A stretch of DNA of 64,000 nt. Source: Mantis religiosa (lineage: Eukaryota > Arthropoda > Insecta > Mantodea > Mantidae). Under the pieces are notes generated by a model, which was given only the letters and a program-made list of their open reading frames with translations, did not search any database and was not told where the DNA came from. The stretch is from the NCBI GenBank assembly GCA_030765055.1, contig JAUKNK010000148.1, positions 867,002 to 931,001 on the forward strand. Direction: 5' to 3'. Position 1 is the stretch's first letter. The number at the start of each line of letters is the position of its first letter. The position numbers and the translations under genes were made by a program. This document shows positions 30,301 through 44,079 of this stretch, one piece after another.

Positions 30301-33300
30301 CCCCAATCCTACAGTTAGATACAGCACCATATACCTGCACAGCCTATATTTGTTATCTCTTAAGTGCACAAATAGTCCCCAATCCTACAGTTAGATACAG
30401 CACCATTTACCTGCACAACCTATATTTGTTATCTCTTAAGCGCACAAATAGTCCCCAATCCTACAGTTAGATACAGCACCATATACCTGCACAGCCTATA
30501 TTTGTTATCTCTTAAGTGCACAAATAGTCCCCAATCCTACAGTTAGATACAGCACCATTTACCTGCACAACCTATATTTGTTATCTCTTAAGTGCACAAA
30601 TAGTCCCCAATCCTACAGTTAGATACAGCACCATTTACCTGCACAACCTATATTTGTTATCTCTTAAGCGCACAAATAGTCCCCAATCCTACAGTTAGAT
30701 ACAGCACCATATACCTGCACAGCCTATATTTGTTATCTCTTAAGTGCACAAATAGTCCCCAATCCTACAGTTAGATACAGCACCATATACCTGCACAGCC
30801 TATATTTGTTATCTCTTAAGTGCATAAATAGACCCCAATCCTACAGTCAGATACAGCACCATATACCTGCACGGCCTATATTTTTAACCGTTAAGCGCAC
30901 AAATAGTCCCCAATCCTAGAGTTAGATACAGCACCATTTACCAGCACAACCTGTATTTGTTTTCTGTTTAGTACACAAATAGACCCCAATCCTACTGTTA
31001 GATACAGCACCATATACCTGCACAACCTATATTTGTTATCTGTAAAGTGCACAAATAGTCCCCAAGCCTACAGTTAGATACAGCACCATATCGCAGCACA
31101 ACCTATATTTGTTATCTGTTTAGTGCACAAATAGACCCCAAACTTACAGTTGGATACAGCACCATATCCCAGAACAACATATATTTGTTATCTGTTAAGT
31201 GCACAATTAGAGCCCAGTCTTACAGTTAAGATACAGCACCATATCCCAGCACAACCTATATTTGTTATCTGTTTAGCGCACAAATAGACCCCAAGCCTAC
31301 AGTTAGATACAGCAACATATCCCAGGACAACCAATATTTGTTTTCTGTTAAGTGCATAAATAGACCCCAATCCTACAGTTATATACAGCAGCATACACCT
31401 GCATAACCTATATTTGTTATCTGTTAAGTACACAAATAGATCACAATACTACAGTTAGATACAGCACCATATACCTGCACAACCTATATTTGTTATCTGT
31501 TTAGCGCACAAATAGACCCCAAGCCTACAGTTAGATACAGCAGCATATCCCAGCACAACCTATATTTGTTATCTGTTAAGTGTACAAATAGACACCAATC
31601 CTACAGCTATATACAGCAGCATACACCTGCATAACCTATATTTGTTATCTGTTAAGTACACAAATAGATCACAATACTACAGTTAGATACAGCACCATAT
31701 CCCAGCACAACCTATATTTGTTATCTGTTTAGCGCACAAATAGACCCCAAGCCTACAGTTAGATACAGCAGCATATCCCAGCACAACCTATATTTGTTAT
31801 CTGTTAAGTGCACAATTAGACCCCAATCCTACAGTTGGATACAGCACCATATAACTGCACAACCTATATTTTTTATCTGTTAAGTGCACAATTAGACCCC
31901 AATCCTACAGTTAGATGCAGCAGCATATCCCAGAACAACCTATATTTGTTATCTGTTTAGTGCACAAGTCCACCCCAATCCTACAGTTAGATACAGTACC
32001 ATATACCTGCGCAACTTATATTTGTTATCTGTTAAGTGCACAAATAGACCCCAATTCTACAGTTAGATGCAGCACCATATACCTGCACAACTTATATTTG
32101 CTATCTGTTTAGTGCACAAATAGACCCCAATCCTACAGTTAGTTACAGCGGCATATACCTGCACAACCTATATTTGTTATCTGTTAAGTGTACAAATAGT
32201 CCCCAATCCTACAGTTAGATACAGCACCATATACCTGCAAAACCTATATTTGTTATCTGTTTAGTGCACAAGTAGACCCCAATCCTACAGTTAGATACAG
32301 CAGCATATACCTGCACAACCTATATTTGTTATCTGTTAAGTGCACAAACAGTCCCCAATCCTACAGTTAGATACAGGACCATATACCTGCAAAACCTATA
32401 TTTGTTATCTGTTTAGTGCACAAATAGACTTTAATCCTACAGTTAGATACAGCACCATATACCTGCACAATCTATATTTGTTATCTCTTAAGTGCACAAA
32501 TAGTCGCCAATGTTACAGTTAAATACAGCAGCATATCCCATACAACCTATATTTGTTATCTGTTAAGTGCACAAATAGTCCCCAATCCTACAGTTATTTA
32601 CAGCATCATATACCTGCACAACCTATAACTGTTATCTCTTAAGTGCACAAATAGACTTTAATCCTACAGTTAGATACAGCAGCATGTACCAGTACAACCT
32701 TTTTTTTTTATCTGTTAAGTGCGCAAATAGACCCCAATCCTACAGCTAGATACAGCAGCATATACCAGTACAACCTATATTTGTTATCTGTTAAGTGCGC
32801 AAATAGACCCCAATCCTAGAGTTAGATACAGCAGCATATACCAGTACAACCAATATTTGTTATCTGTTAAGTGCACAATTAAACCCCAAGCCTATAGTTA
32901 GATACAGCACCATATACCAGCAGAACCTATATGTGTTATTTGTTTAGTGGACAAATAGTCCCCAATCCTACAGTTAGATACAGCAGCATATCCCAGCACA
33001 ACCTATATTTGTTATCTGTTAAGTGCACAATTAAACCCCAAGCCTATAGTTAGATACAGCACCATATACCAGCAGAACCTATATGTGTTATTTGTTTAGT
33101 GCACAAATAGACCCCAATCCTACAGTTAGTTACAGCAGCTTATCCTAGCACAACCTGTATTTTTTATATGTTAGGCGCAGAAATAGAACCCAATCCTATA
33201 GTTCCATACAGCAGCATTTCCCAGCACAACCTATATTTGTTATCTGTTAAGTGCACAAATAATCCCTAATTCTACAGTTAGTTACAGCACCATATAAATG

Positions 33301-36300
33301 CACAACCTATATTTGATATCTGTTAAGTGCGCAAATAGACCCCAATCCTACAGTTAGATACAGCACCATATCCCAAGCACAACCTATAACTGTTATCTGT
33401 TAAGTGCACAAATAGTCCCCAACCCTACAGTTAGGTACAGCACCAAATACCAGCACAACCTATATTTGTTATCTGTTAAGTGCACAAATAGTCCCCAATC
33501 CTACAGTTATATAGAGCAGCATTTCCCAGCACAACCTATATTTGTTATCTGTTTATTGGACAAATAGTCCCCAATCCTACAGTTAGATACAGCACCACAT
33601 GCCTGCACAATCTATATTTGTTATCTCTTAAGTGCACAAATAGTCGCCAATGCTACAGTTAAAAACAGCAGCATATCCCACACAACCTATATTTGTTATC
33701 TGTTTACTTCACAAATAGACCCCAATCCTACAGTTAGATACAGCAGTATATCCCACACAACCTATATTTGTTATCTGTTTACTGCACAAATAGACCCCAA
33801 TCCTACAGTTAAAAACAGCAGCATATCCCACACAACCTATATTTGTTATCTGTTTACTGCACAAATAGACCCCAATCCTACAGTTAAAAACAGCAGCATA
33901 TCCCACACAACCTATATTTGTTATCTGTTTACTGCACAAATAGACCCCAATCCTACAGTTAGATACAGCAGTATATCCCAGCACAACCTATATTTGTTAT
34001 CTGTTAAGTGCACAAATAGCCCCAATCCTACAGTTAGATACAGCACCATATACATGCACAGCCTATATTTGTTATCTGTTTAGTGCACAAATGAGCCCCA
34101 ATCCTACAGTTACATACAGCACCATATACCAGTACAACCTTTGTTTGTTATCTGTTAAGTGCGCAAATAGGCCCCAATCCTAGAGTTAGATACAGCACCA
34201 TATACCATCAGAACCTATATTTGTTATCTGTTAAGTGCACAAATAGACCCCTATCTTACAGTTTGATACAGCACCATATACCAGCACAACCTATATTTGT
34301 TATCTGTTAAGTGCACAATTAGACCCCAAGCCTACAGTTAGATACAGCAACTTATCCCAGCACAACCTATATTTGTTATCTGTTTAGTACACAATTAGAC
34401 CCCAAGCCTACAGTTAGATACAGCTCCATATCCCAGCACAACCTATATTTGTTATCTCTTAAATGCACAAATATTCCCTAATCCTGCAGTAAGATACAGT
34501 ACCATAAAACTGCGCAACCTATACTTGTTATCTTTTAAGTGCACAAATAGACCCCAATACCACAGTTAGATACAGCAGCATATACTTGCACAACCTATAT
34601 TTGTTATCTGTTAAGTGCACAAATAGTCCCAAATCCTACAGTTAGATACAGCTTCATATACCTGCACAACCTATAACTGTTATCTCTTAAGTGCACAAAT
34701 AGACTTTAATCCTACAGGTAGAAACAGCAGCATATACCTGCACAACCTATATTTGTTATCTCTTAAGTGCACAAATAGACTTTAATCCTACAGGTAGATA
34801 CAGCAGCATATACCTGCACAACCTATATTTATCTCTTAAGTGCACAAATAGTCTCCAATCCTACAGGTAGATACAGCACCATATACCCGGACAACCTATA
34901 TTTTTAACCGTTAAGCACACAAATAGTCCCATCCTAGAGTTAGATACAGCAGCATATACCAGTACAACCTTTTGTTTTTTTACCTGTTAAATGCGCAAAT
35001 AGACCCCAATCCTACAGCTAGATACAGCAGCATATACCAGTACAACCTATATTTGTTATCTCTTAAGTGCGCAAATAGACCCCAATCCTAGAGTTAGATA
35101 CAGCAGCATATACCAGTACAACCTGTATTTGTTATCTGTTTAGCGCACAAATAGACCCCAATCCTACAGTTAGTTACAGCACCATATACCAGCACAACCT
35201 ATATTTGTTATCCGTTCAGTACACATAATAAACCCCAATCCTACAGTTAGATACAGCACCATATACCAGCACAACCTATATTTGTTATCTGTTAAGTGCA
35301 CAAATAGTCCCCAATCCTACAGTTAGTTACAGCACCATATACCAGCACAACCTATATTTGTTATCTGTTCAGTACACAAATAAACCCCAATCCTACAGTT
35401 AGATACAGCACCATATACCAGCACAACTTATATTTGTTATCTGTTTAGCGCACAAATGGACCCCAATCCTACAGTTAGATACAGCACCATATACCAGCAC
35501 AACCTATATTTGTTATCTGCTAAGTTCACAAATAGACCCCAATCCTACAGTTAAATATTGCAGCATATCCCAGCAAAACCTATATTTGTTATCTGTTAAG
35601 TGCACAATTAGACCCCAAGCCAACAGTTAGATACAGCACCATATAACTGCACAACCTATATTTGTTATCTTTTAAGTGCACAAATAGACCACAATCCTAC
35701 AGTTAGATACAGCAGCATATCCCAGCACAGCCTATATTTGTTATGTGTTAAGTGCACAATTAAACCCCAATTCTACAGTTAGATACAGCAGCATATACCA
35801 GCACAACCTATATTTGTTATCTGTTTAGCGCACAAATAGACCCCAATCCTACAGTTAGATACAGCACCATATACCAGCACAACCTATATTTGTTATCTTT
35901 TAAGTGCACAAATAGTCCCCAATCCTACAGTTAGATACAGCAGCTTATCCTAGCACAACCTGTATTTGTTATATGTTAGGCGCACAAATAGACCCCAATC
36001 CTATAGTTCCATACAGCAGCATATCCCAGCACAACCTATATTTGTTATCTCTTAAGTGCACAAATAGGTCCCAATCCTACAGTTAAATATTGCAGCATAT
36101 CCCAGCAAAACCTATATTTGTTATCTGTTAAGTGCACAATTAGACCCGAAGCCAACAGTTAGATACAGCACCATATAACTGCACAACCTATATTTGTTAT
36201 CTTTTAAGTGCACAAATAGACCATAATCCTACAGTTAGATACTGCAGCATATCCCAGCACAACCCATATTTGTTATCTGTTAAGTGCACAAATAAACCCC

Positions 36301-37980
36301 AATTCTACAGTTAGATACAGCAGCATATACCAGCACAACCTATATTTGTTATCTGTTTAGCGCACAAATAGACCCCAATCCTACAGTTACATACATTAGC
36401 ATATCCCAGCACAACCTATATTTGTTATCTGCTAAGTGCGCAAATAGGCCCCAATCCTAGAGTTAGATACAGCACCATATACCAGCAGAACCTATATTTG
36501 TTATCTGTTAAGTGCACAGATAGGCCCCAATTCTACAGTTAGATACAGCAGGGTATCTCAGCACAACCTATATTTGTTATCTGTTTAGTGCACAAATAGA
36601 CCCCAATCCTACAGTTAGATACAGCACCATATACCAGCACAACCTATATTTGTTATCTGTTAAGTGCACAAATAGTCCCCAATCCTACAGTTAGATACAG
36701 CACCATATACCTGCACAACCTATATTTGTTATCTGTTTAGTGTTCAAATAGACCCCAATCCTACAGTTAGATACAACATTATATACCTGCACAACCTATA
36801 TTTGTTATCTGTTAAGTGCACAAATAGTCCCCAGTCCCACAGTTAGATACAGCAGGCTATCCCTGCACAACCTATATTTGTTATCTGTTAAGTGCACAAA
36901 TAGACCCCAAGCCTACAGTTAGATACAGCAGCATATCCCTGCACAACCTATATTTGTTATCTTTTAAGTGCACAAATAGTCCCCAATCCTACCGTTAGAT
37001 ACAGCACCATATACATGCACAACCTATATTTGTTATCTGTTAAGTGCACAAATAGTCCCCAATCCTACAGTTAGTTACAGCACCATATACCAGCACAACC
37101 TATATTTGTTATCTGTTCAGTACACAAATAAACCCCAATCCTACAGTTAGATACAGCACCATATCCCAGCACAACCTATATTTGTTATCTGTTTAGCGCA
37201 CAAATGGACCCCAATCTTACAGTTAGATACAGCAGCATATCCCAGCACAACCTATATTTGTTATCTGTTAAGTGCACAAATAATCCCTAATTCTACAGTT
37301 AGTTACAGCACCATATAAATGCACAACCTATATTTGATATCTGTTAAGTGCCAAATAGACCCCAATCCTACAGTTAGATACAGCACCATATCCCAAGCAC
37401 AACCTATAACTGTTATCTGTTAAGTGCACAAATAGTCCCCAACCCTACAGTTAGGTACAGCACCAAATACCAGCACAACCTATATTTGTTATCTGTTAAG
37501 TGCACAAATAGTCCCCAATCCTACAGTTATATAGAGCAGCATTTCCCAGCACAACCTATATTTGTTATCTGTTTATTGGACAAATAGTCCCCAATCCTAC
37601 AGTTAGATACAGCACCACATGCCTGCACAATCTATATTTGTTATCTCTTAAGTGCACAAATAGTCGCCAATGCTACAGTTAAAAACAGCAGCATATCCCA
37701 CACAACCTATATTTGTTATCTGTTTACTGCACAAATAGACCCCAATCCTACAGTTAGATACAGCAGTATATCCCACACAACCTATATTTGTTATCTGTTT
37801 ACTGCACAAATAGACCCCAATCCTACAGTTAAAAACAGCAGCATATCCCACACAACCTATATTTGTTATCTGTTTACTGCACAAATAGACCCCAATCCTA
37901 CAGTTAAAAACAGCAGCATATCCCACACAACCTATATTTGTTATCTGTTTACTGCACAAATAGACCCCAATCCTACAGTT
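24331..37980 (+). repeat. Higher-order repeat B, copy 2 (about 13.65 kb)
   Basis: Second copy of the unit at 11141-24330. It differs by a roughly five-monomer expansion near 30.36-30.73 kb (alternating CATTTACCTGC and CATATACCTGC monomers), by loss of a few monomers elsewhere, and by a foreign patch near 25.8-25.96 kb. It then runs directly into a further 4,020-bp unit instead of jumping back. Confidence 0.88.
33441..37460 (+). repeat. 4,020-bp higher-order unit C, copy 2
   Basis: Aligned against 37461 onward at offset 4,020. Reading the two side by side I count about eight substitutions over about 3.8 kb, roughly 99.8 percent identity by eye. This is the most recent amplification visible in the array. 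Confidence 0.92.
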
Positions 37981-40900
37981 AGATACAGCAGTATATCCCA
38001 GCACAACCTATATTTGTTATCTGTTAAGTGCACAAATAGCCCCAATCCTACAGTTAGATACAGCACCATATACATGCACAGCCTATATTTGTTATCTGTT
38101 TAGTGCACAAATGAGCCCCAATCCTACAGTTACATACAGCACCATATACCAGTACAACCTTTGTTTGTTATCTGTTAAGTGCGCAAATAGGCCCCAATCC
38201 TAGAGTTAGATACAGCACCATATACCATCAGAACCTATATTTGTTATCTGTTAAGTGCACAAATAGACCCCTATCTTACAGTTTGATACAGCACCATATA
38301 CCAGCACAACCTATATTTGTTATCTGTTAAGTGCACAATTAGACCCCAAGCCTACAGTTAGATACAGCAACTTATCCCAGCACAACCTATATTTGTTATC
38401 TGTTTAGTACACAATTAGACCCCAAGCCTACAGTTAGATACAGCTCCATATCCCAGCACAACCTATATTTGTTATCTCTTAAATGCACAAATATTCCCTA
38501 ATCCTGCAGTAAGATACAGTACCATAAAACTGCGCAACCTATACTTGTTATCTGTTAAGTGCACAAATAGACCCCAATCCCACAGTTAGATACAGCAGCA
38601 TATACTTGCACAACCTATATTTGTTATCTGTTAAGTGCACAAATAGTCCCAAATCCTACAGTTAGATACAGCTTCATATACCTGCACAACCTATAACTGT
38701 TATCTCTTAAGTGCACAAATAGACTTTAATCCTACAGGTAGAAACAGCAGCATATACCTGCACAACCTATATTTGTTATCTCTTAAGTGCACAAATAGAC
38801 TTTAATCCTACAGGTAGATACAGCAGCATATACCTGCACAACCTATATTTATCTCTTAAGTGCACAAATAGTCTCCAATCCTACAGGTAGATACAGCACC
38901 ATATACCCGGACAACCTATATTTTTAACCGTTAAGCACACAAATAGTCCCATCCTAGAGTTAGATACAGCAGCATATACCAGTACAACCTTTTGTTTTTT
39001 TACCTGTTAAATGCGCAAATAGACCCCAATCCTACAGCTAGATACAGCAGCATATACCAGTACAACCTATATTTGTTATCTCTTAAGTGCGCAAATAGAC
39101 CCCAATCCTAGAGTTAGATACAGCAGCATATACCAGTACAACCTGTATTTGTTATCTGTTTAGCGCACAAATAGACCCCAATCCTACAGTTAGTTACAGC
39201 ACCATATACCAGCACAACCTATATTTGTTATCCGTTCAGTACACATAATAAACCCCAATCCTACAGTTAGATACAGCACCATATACCAGCACAACCTATA
39301 TTTGTTATCTGTTAAGTGCACAAATAGTCCCCAATCCTACAGTTAGTTACAGCACCATATACCAGCACAACCTATATTTGTTATCTGTTCAGTACACAAA
39401 TAAACCCCAATCCTACAGTTAGATACAGCACCATATACCAGCACAACTTATATTTGTTATCTGTTTAGCGCACAAATGGACCCCAATCCTACAGTTAGAT
39501 ACAGCACCATATACCAGCACAACCTATATTTGTTATCTGCTAAGTTCACAAATAGACCCCAATCCTACAGTTAAATATTGCAGCATATCCCAGCAAAACG
39601 TATATTTGTTATCTGTTAAGTGCACAATTAGACCCCAAGCCAACAGTTAGATACAGCACCATATAACTGCACAACCTATATTTGTTATCTTTTAAGTGCA
39701 CAAATAGACCACAATCCTACAGTTAGATACAGCAGCATATCCCAGCACAGCCTATATTTGTTATGTGTTAAGTGCACAAATAAACCCCAATTCTACAGTT
39801 AGATACAGCAGCATATACCAGCACAACCTATATTTGTTATCTGTTTAGCGCACAAATAGACCCCAATCCTACAGTTAGATACAGCACCATATACCAGCAC
39901 AACCTATATTTGTTATCTTTTAAGTGCACAAATAGTCCCCAATCCTACAGTTAGATACAGCAGCTTATCCTAGCACAACCTGTATTTGTTATATGTTAGG
40001 CGCACAAATAGACCCCAATCCTATAGTTCCATACAGCAGCATATCCCAGCACAACCTATATTTGTTATCTCTTAAGTGCACAAATAGGTCCCAATCCTAC
40101 AGTTAAATATTGCAGCATATCCCAGCAAAACCTATATTTGTTATCTGTTAAGTGCACAATTAGACCCGAAGCCAACAGTTAGATACAGCACCATATAACT
40201 GCACAACCTATATTTGTTATCTTTTAAGTGCACAAATAGACCACAATCCTACAGTTAGATACTGCAGCATATCCCAGCACAACCTATATTTGTTATCTGT
40301 TAAGTGCACAAATAAACCCCAATTCTACAGTTAGATACAGCAGCATATACCAGCACAACCTATATTTGTTATCTGTTTAGCGCACAAATAGACCCCAATC
40401 CTACAGTTACATACATTAGCATATCCCAGCACAACCTATATTTGTTATCTGTTAAGTGCGCAAATAGGCCCCAATCCTAGAGTTAGATACAGCACCATAT
40501 ACCAGCAGAACCTATATTTGTTATCTGTTAAGTGCACAGATAGGCCCCAATTCTACAGTTAGATACAGCAGGGTATCTCAGCACAACCTATATTTGTTAT
40601 CTGTTTAGTGCACAAATAGACCCCAATCCTACAGTTAGATACAGCACCATATACCAGCACAACCTATATTTGTTATCTGTTAAGTGCACAAATAGTCCCC
40701 AATCCTACAGTTAGATACAGCACCATATACCTGCACAACCTATATTTGTTATCTGTTTAGTGTTCAAATAGACCCCAATCCTACAGTTAGATACAACATT
40801 ATATACCTGCACAACCTATATTTGTTATCTGTTAAGTGCACAAATAGTCCCCAGTCCCACAGTTAGATACAGCAGGCTATCCCTGCACAACCTATATTTG

Positions 40901-41260
40901 TTATCTGTTAAGTGCACAAATAGACCCCAAGCCTACAGTTAGATACAGCAGCATATCCCTGCACAACCTATATTTGTTATCTTTTAAGTGCACAAATAGT
41001 CCCCAATCCTACCGTTAGATACAGCACCATATACATGCACAACCTATATTTGTTATCTGTTAAGTGCACAAATAGTCCCCAATCCTACAGTTAGTTACAG
41101 CACCATATACCAGCACAACCTATATTTGTTATCTGTTCAGTACACAAATAAACCCCAATCCTACAGTTAGATACAGCACCATATCCCAGCACAACCTATA
41201 TTTGTTATCTGTTTAGCGCACAAATGGACCCCAATCTTACAGTTAGATACAGCAGCATAT
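37461..41260 (+). repeat. 4,020-bp higher-order unit C, copy 3 (3' truncated)
   Basis: Nearly identical to copy 2 until about 41260, where the monomer switches from CCCAGCAC to ACCAGTAC and the match ends. About 220 bp of the unit is missing at the right. Beyond this point the array has different, locally private variants. Confidence 0.9.
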
Positions 41261-43740
41261 ACCAGTACAACCTATATTTGTTATCTGTTAAGTGCACAAA
41301 TAAACCCCAATTCTACAGTTAGATACAGCAATATATACCCGGACAACCTATATTTTTAACCGTTAAGCGCACAAATAGTCCCATCCTAGAGTTAGATTCA
41401 GCTGCATATACCAGTACAACCTTTGTTTTTATCTGTTAGGTGCGCAAATAGACCCCAATCCTACAGTTAGATACAGCAGCATATCCCAGCACAACCTATA
41501 TCTGTTATTTGTTAAGTGCACAATTAGTCCCCAATCCTACAGTTAGTTACAGCGCCATATACCAACACAACCTATATTTTTTATCTGTTTAGCGCACAAA
41601 TAGACCCCAAGCCTACAGTTAGATACAGCAGCATATCCCTGCACAACCTATAACTGTTATCTTTTAAGTGCACAAATAGACCCCAAGCCTACAGTTAGAT
41701 ACAGCAGCATATCCCTGCACAACCTATATTTGTTATCTGTTAAGTGCACAAATAGACCCCAAGCCTACAGTTAGATACAGCAGCATATCCCTGCACAACC
41801 TATATTTGTTATCTTTTAAGTGCACAAATAGACCCCAAGCCTACAGTTAGATACAGCAGCATATCCCTGCACAACCTATATTTGTTATCTTTTAAGTGCA
41901 CAAATAGACCCCAATCCTATAGTTAGATACAGCAGCATATCCCTGCACAACCTATAACTGTTATCTTTTAAGTGCACAAATAGACCCCAATCCTACAGTT
42001 AGATACAGCAGCATATCCCAGCACAACCTATATTTGTTATCTGTTTAGTACACAAATAGTCCCCAACCCTACAGTGAGATATAGCACCATATCCCAGCAC
42101 AACCTATATTTGTTATCTGTTAAGTACACAAATAGTCCCCAACCCTACAGTGAGATACAGCACCATATCCCTGCACAACCTATATTTGTTATCTGTTTAG
42201 TACACAAATAGTCCCCAACCCTACAGTGAGATATAGCACCATATCCCAGCACAACCTATATTTGTTATCTGTTAAGTACACAAATAGTCCCCAACCCTAC
42301 AGTGAGATACAGCAGCATATCCCAGCACAACCTATATTTGTTATCTGTTTAGTACACAAATAGTCCCCAACCCTACAGTTAGATACAGCAGCATATCCCT
42401 GCACAACCTATATTTGTTATCTTTTAAGTGCACAAATAGACCCCAATCCTACAGTTAGATACAGCAGCATATCCCTGCACAACCTATAACTGTTATCTTT
42501 TAAGTGCACAAATAGACCCCAATCCTACATTTAGATACAGCAGCATATACCAGCACAACCTATATCTGTTATCTGTTTAGTACACAAATAGTCCCCAACC
42601 CTACAGTGAGATACAGCAGCATATCCCAGCACAACCTATATTTGTTATCTGTTTAGTACACAAATAGTCCCCAACCCTACAGTTAGATACAGCAGCATAT
42701 CCCTGCACAACCTATATTTGTTATCTTTTAAGTGCACAAATAGACCCCAATCCTACAGTTAGATACAGCAGCATATCCCTGCACAACCTATAACTGTTAT
42801 CTTTTAAGTGCACAAATAGACCCCAATCCTACATTTAGATACAGCAGCATATACCAGCACAACCTATATCTGTTATCTGTTTAGTACACAAATAGTCCCC
42901 AACCCTACAGTGAGATACAGCACCATATCCCAGCACAACCTATATTTTTAACCGTTAAGCGCACAAATAGTCCCATCCTACAGTTAGATACAGCAGCATA
43001 TCCCAGCACAACCTATATTTGTTATCTGTTAAGTACACAAATAGACCCCAATCCTACAGTTAGATACAGCAGCATATACCAGCACAACCTATAACTGTTA
43101 TCTTTTAAGTGCACAAATAGTCCCCAACCCTACAGTGAGATATAGCACCATATCCCAGCACAACCTATATGTGTTATCTGTTTAGTACACAAATAGTCCC
43201 CAACCCTACAGTGAGATATAGCACCATATCCCTGCACAACCTATATTTGTTATCTGTTAAGTACACAAATAGACCCCAATCCTACAGTTAGATACAGCAG
43301 CATATACCAGCACAACCTATAACTGTTATCTTTTAAGTGCACAAATAGTCCCCAACCCTACAGTGAGATATAGCACCATATCCCAGCACAACCTATATGT
43401 GTTATCTGTTTAGTACACAAATAGTCCCCAACCCTACAGTGAGATATAGCACCATATCCCTGCACAACCTATAACTGTTATCTTTTAAGTGCACAAATAG
43501 TCCCCAACCCTACAGTGAGATATAGCACCATATCCCAGCACAACCTATATTTGTTATCTGTTAAGTACACAAATAGACCCCAATCCTACAGTTAGATACA
43601 GCAGCATATACCAGCACAACCTATATCTGTTATCTGTTTAGTACACAAATAGTCCCCAACCCTACAGTGAGATATAGCACCATATCCCTGCACAACCTAT
43701 AACTGTTATCTGTTAAGTACACAAATAGACCCCAATCCTA
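41261..43740 (+). repeat. Array-edge zone with short-period satellite variants
   Basis: Monomers here carry CCCTACAGTGAGATA and AAGTACACAAATAGTCCCC, variants I did not see in the large HORs. Successive CAGTGAG landmarks fall at 42072, 42148, 42224 and 42300, exactly 76 bp apart. A four-monomer block (CCCTACAGTTAG at 42371 and 42675) repeats at 304 bp. The zone was homogenised separately from the main array. Confidence 0.85.
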
Positions 43741-44079
43741 TAGTTTGATAAAGCTCCATATACCAGCACAACCTATATCTGTTATCTGTTTAGTACACAA
43801 ATAGACCCCAATCCTACAGTTAGATAAATCTCCATATACCCGCACAACCTATATTTGTTATCTGTTTAGTACACAAATAGACCCCAATCCTACACTTAGA
43901 TAAATCTCCATATACCCGCACAACCTATATTTGTTATCTGTTTAGTACACAAATTGTCCCAGTTCTAAAGTTAGATAGAGCACCGTGCACCAGCACAACC
44001 TATATTTGTTAGCAGTATAGTGCACAAATACTCCACAATTATGCAGTCATGTAGAGTACATTATACCTGCACAACCTAT
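43741..44079 (+). repeat. Degenerating terminal satellite monomers
   Basis: The last four or five monomers drift from consensus: ATAAAGCTCC and AAATCTCC replace ACAGCACC, then GTTAGCAGTATAG and ACTCCACAATTATGCAGTC appear. The last monomer is cut at ACAACCTAT by the LTR retrotransposon and resumes at 50617. Confidence 0.85.

Larger units (their letters stand above)
1..44079 (+). repeat. 76-bp satellite array, about 580 tandem monomers
   Basis: Head-to-tail tandem repeat with a period of about 76 bp. Landmarks of each monomer, in order, are TTAGATACAGCACCATAT, CCAGCACAACCTATA, TTTGTTATCTGTTAAG, TGCACAAATAGACCCCAATC. All monomers lie in one orientation; I saw no inversion and no foreign insertion before 44080. 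The middle box has three recurrent states: ATTTGTTATCTGTTAAG, ATTTGAAATCTGATTAG and AACTGTTATCTGTTAAG. The period is 1 modulo 3, so a frame returns to phase only after three monomers (228 bp); this explains the recurring 60-118 codon open frames, which are not genes. The array runs off the left edge of the window. A centromeric or pericentromeric role is possible but nothing in the sequence proves it. Confidence 0.98.

Noticed and set aside
1955..38004. Repeated 60-118 codon open frames in the satellite, some identical between copies
   Set aside because: They arise because three 76-bp monomers make 228 bp, a multiple of three. They occur on both strands, follow the repeat and not any conserved start, and end wherever a variant makes a stop.
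1..44079. CRISPR-like or spacer-containing array
   Set aside because: There are no unique spacers; the whole 76-bp unit repeats, and the genome context is eukaryotic.
1..44079. Hammerhead motif within the satellite, because monomers contain GAAATCTGATTAG
   Set aside because: The order is wrong and CTGATTA does not fit the CTGANGA core; no GAAA at the needed spacing on either strand.
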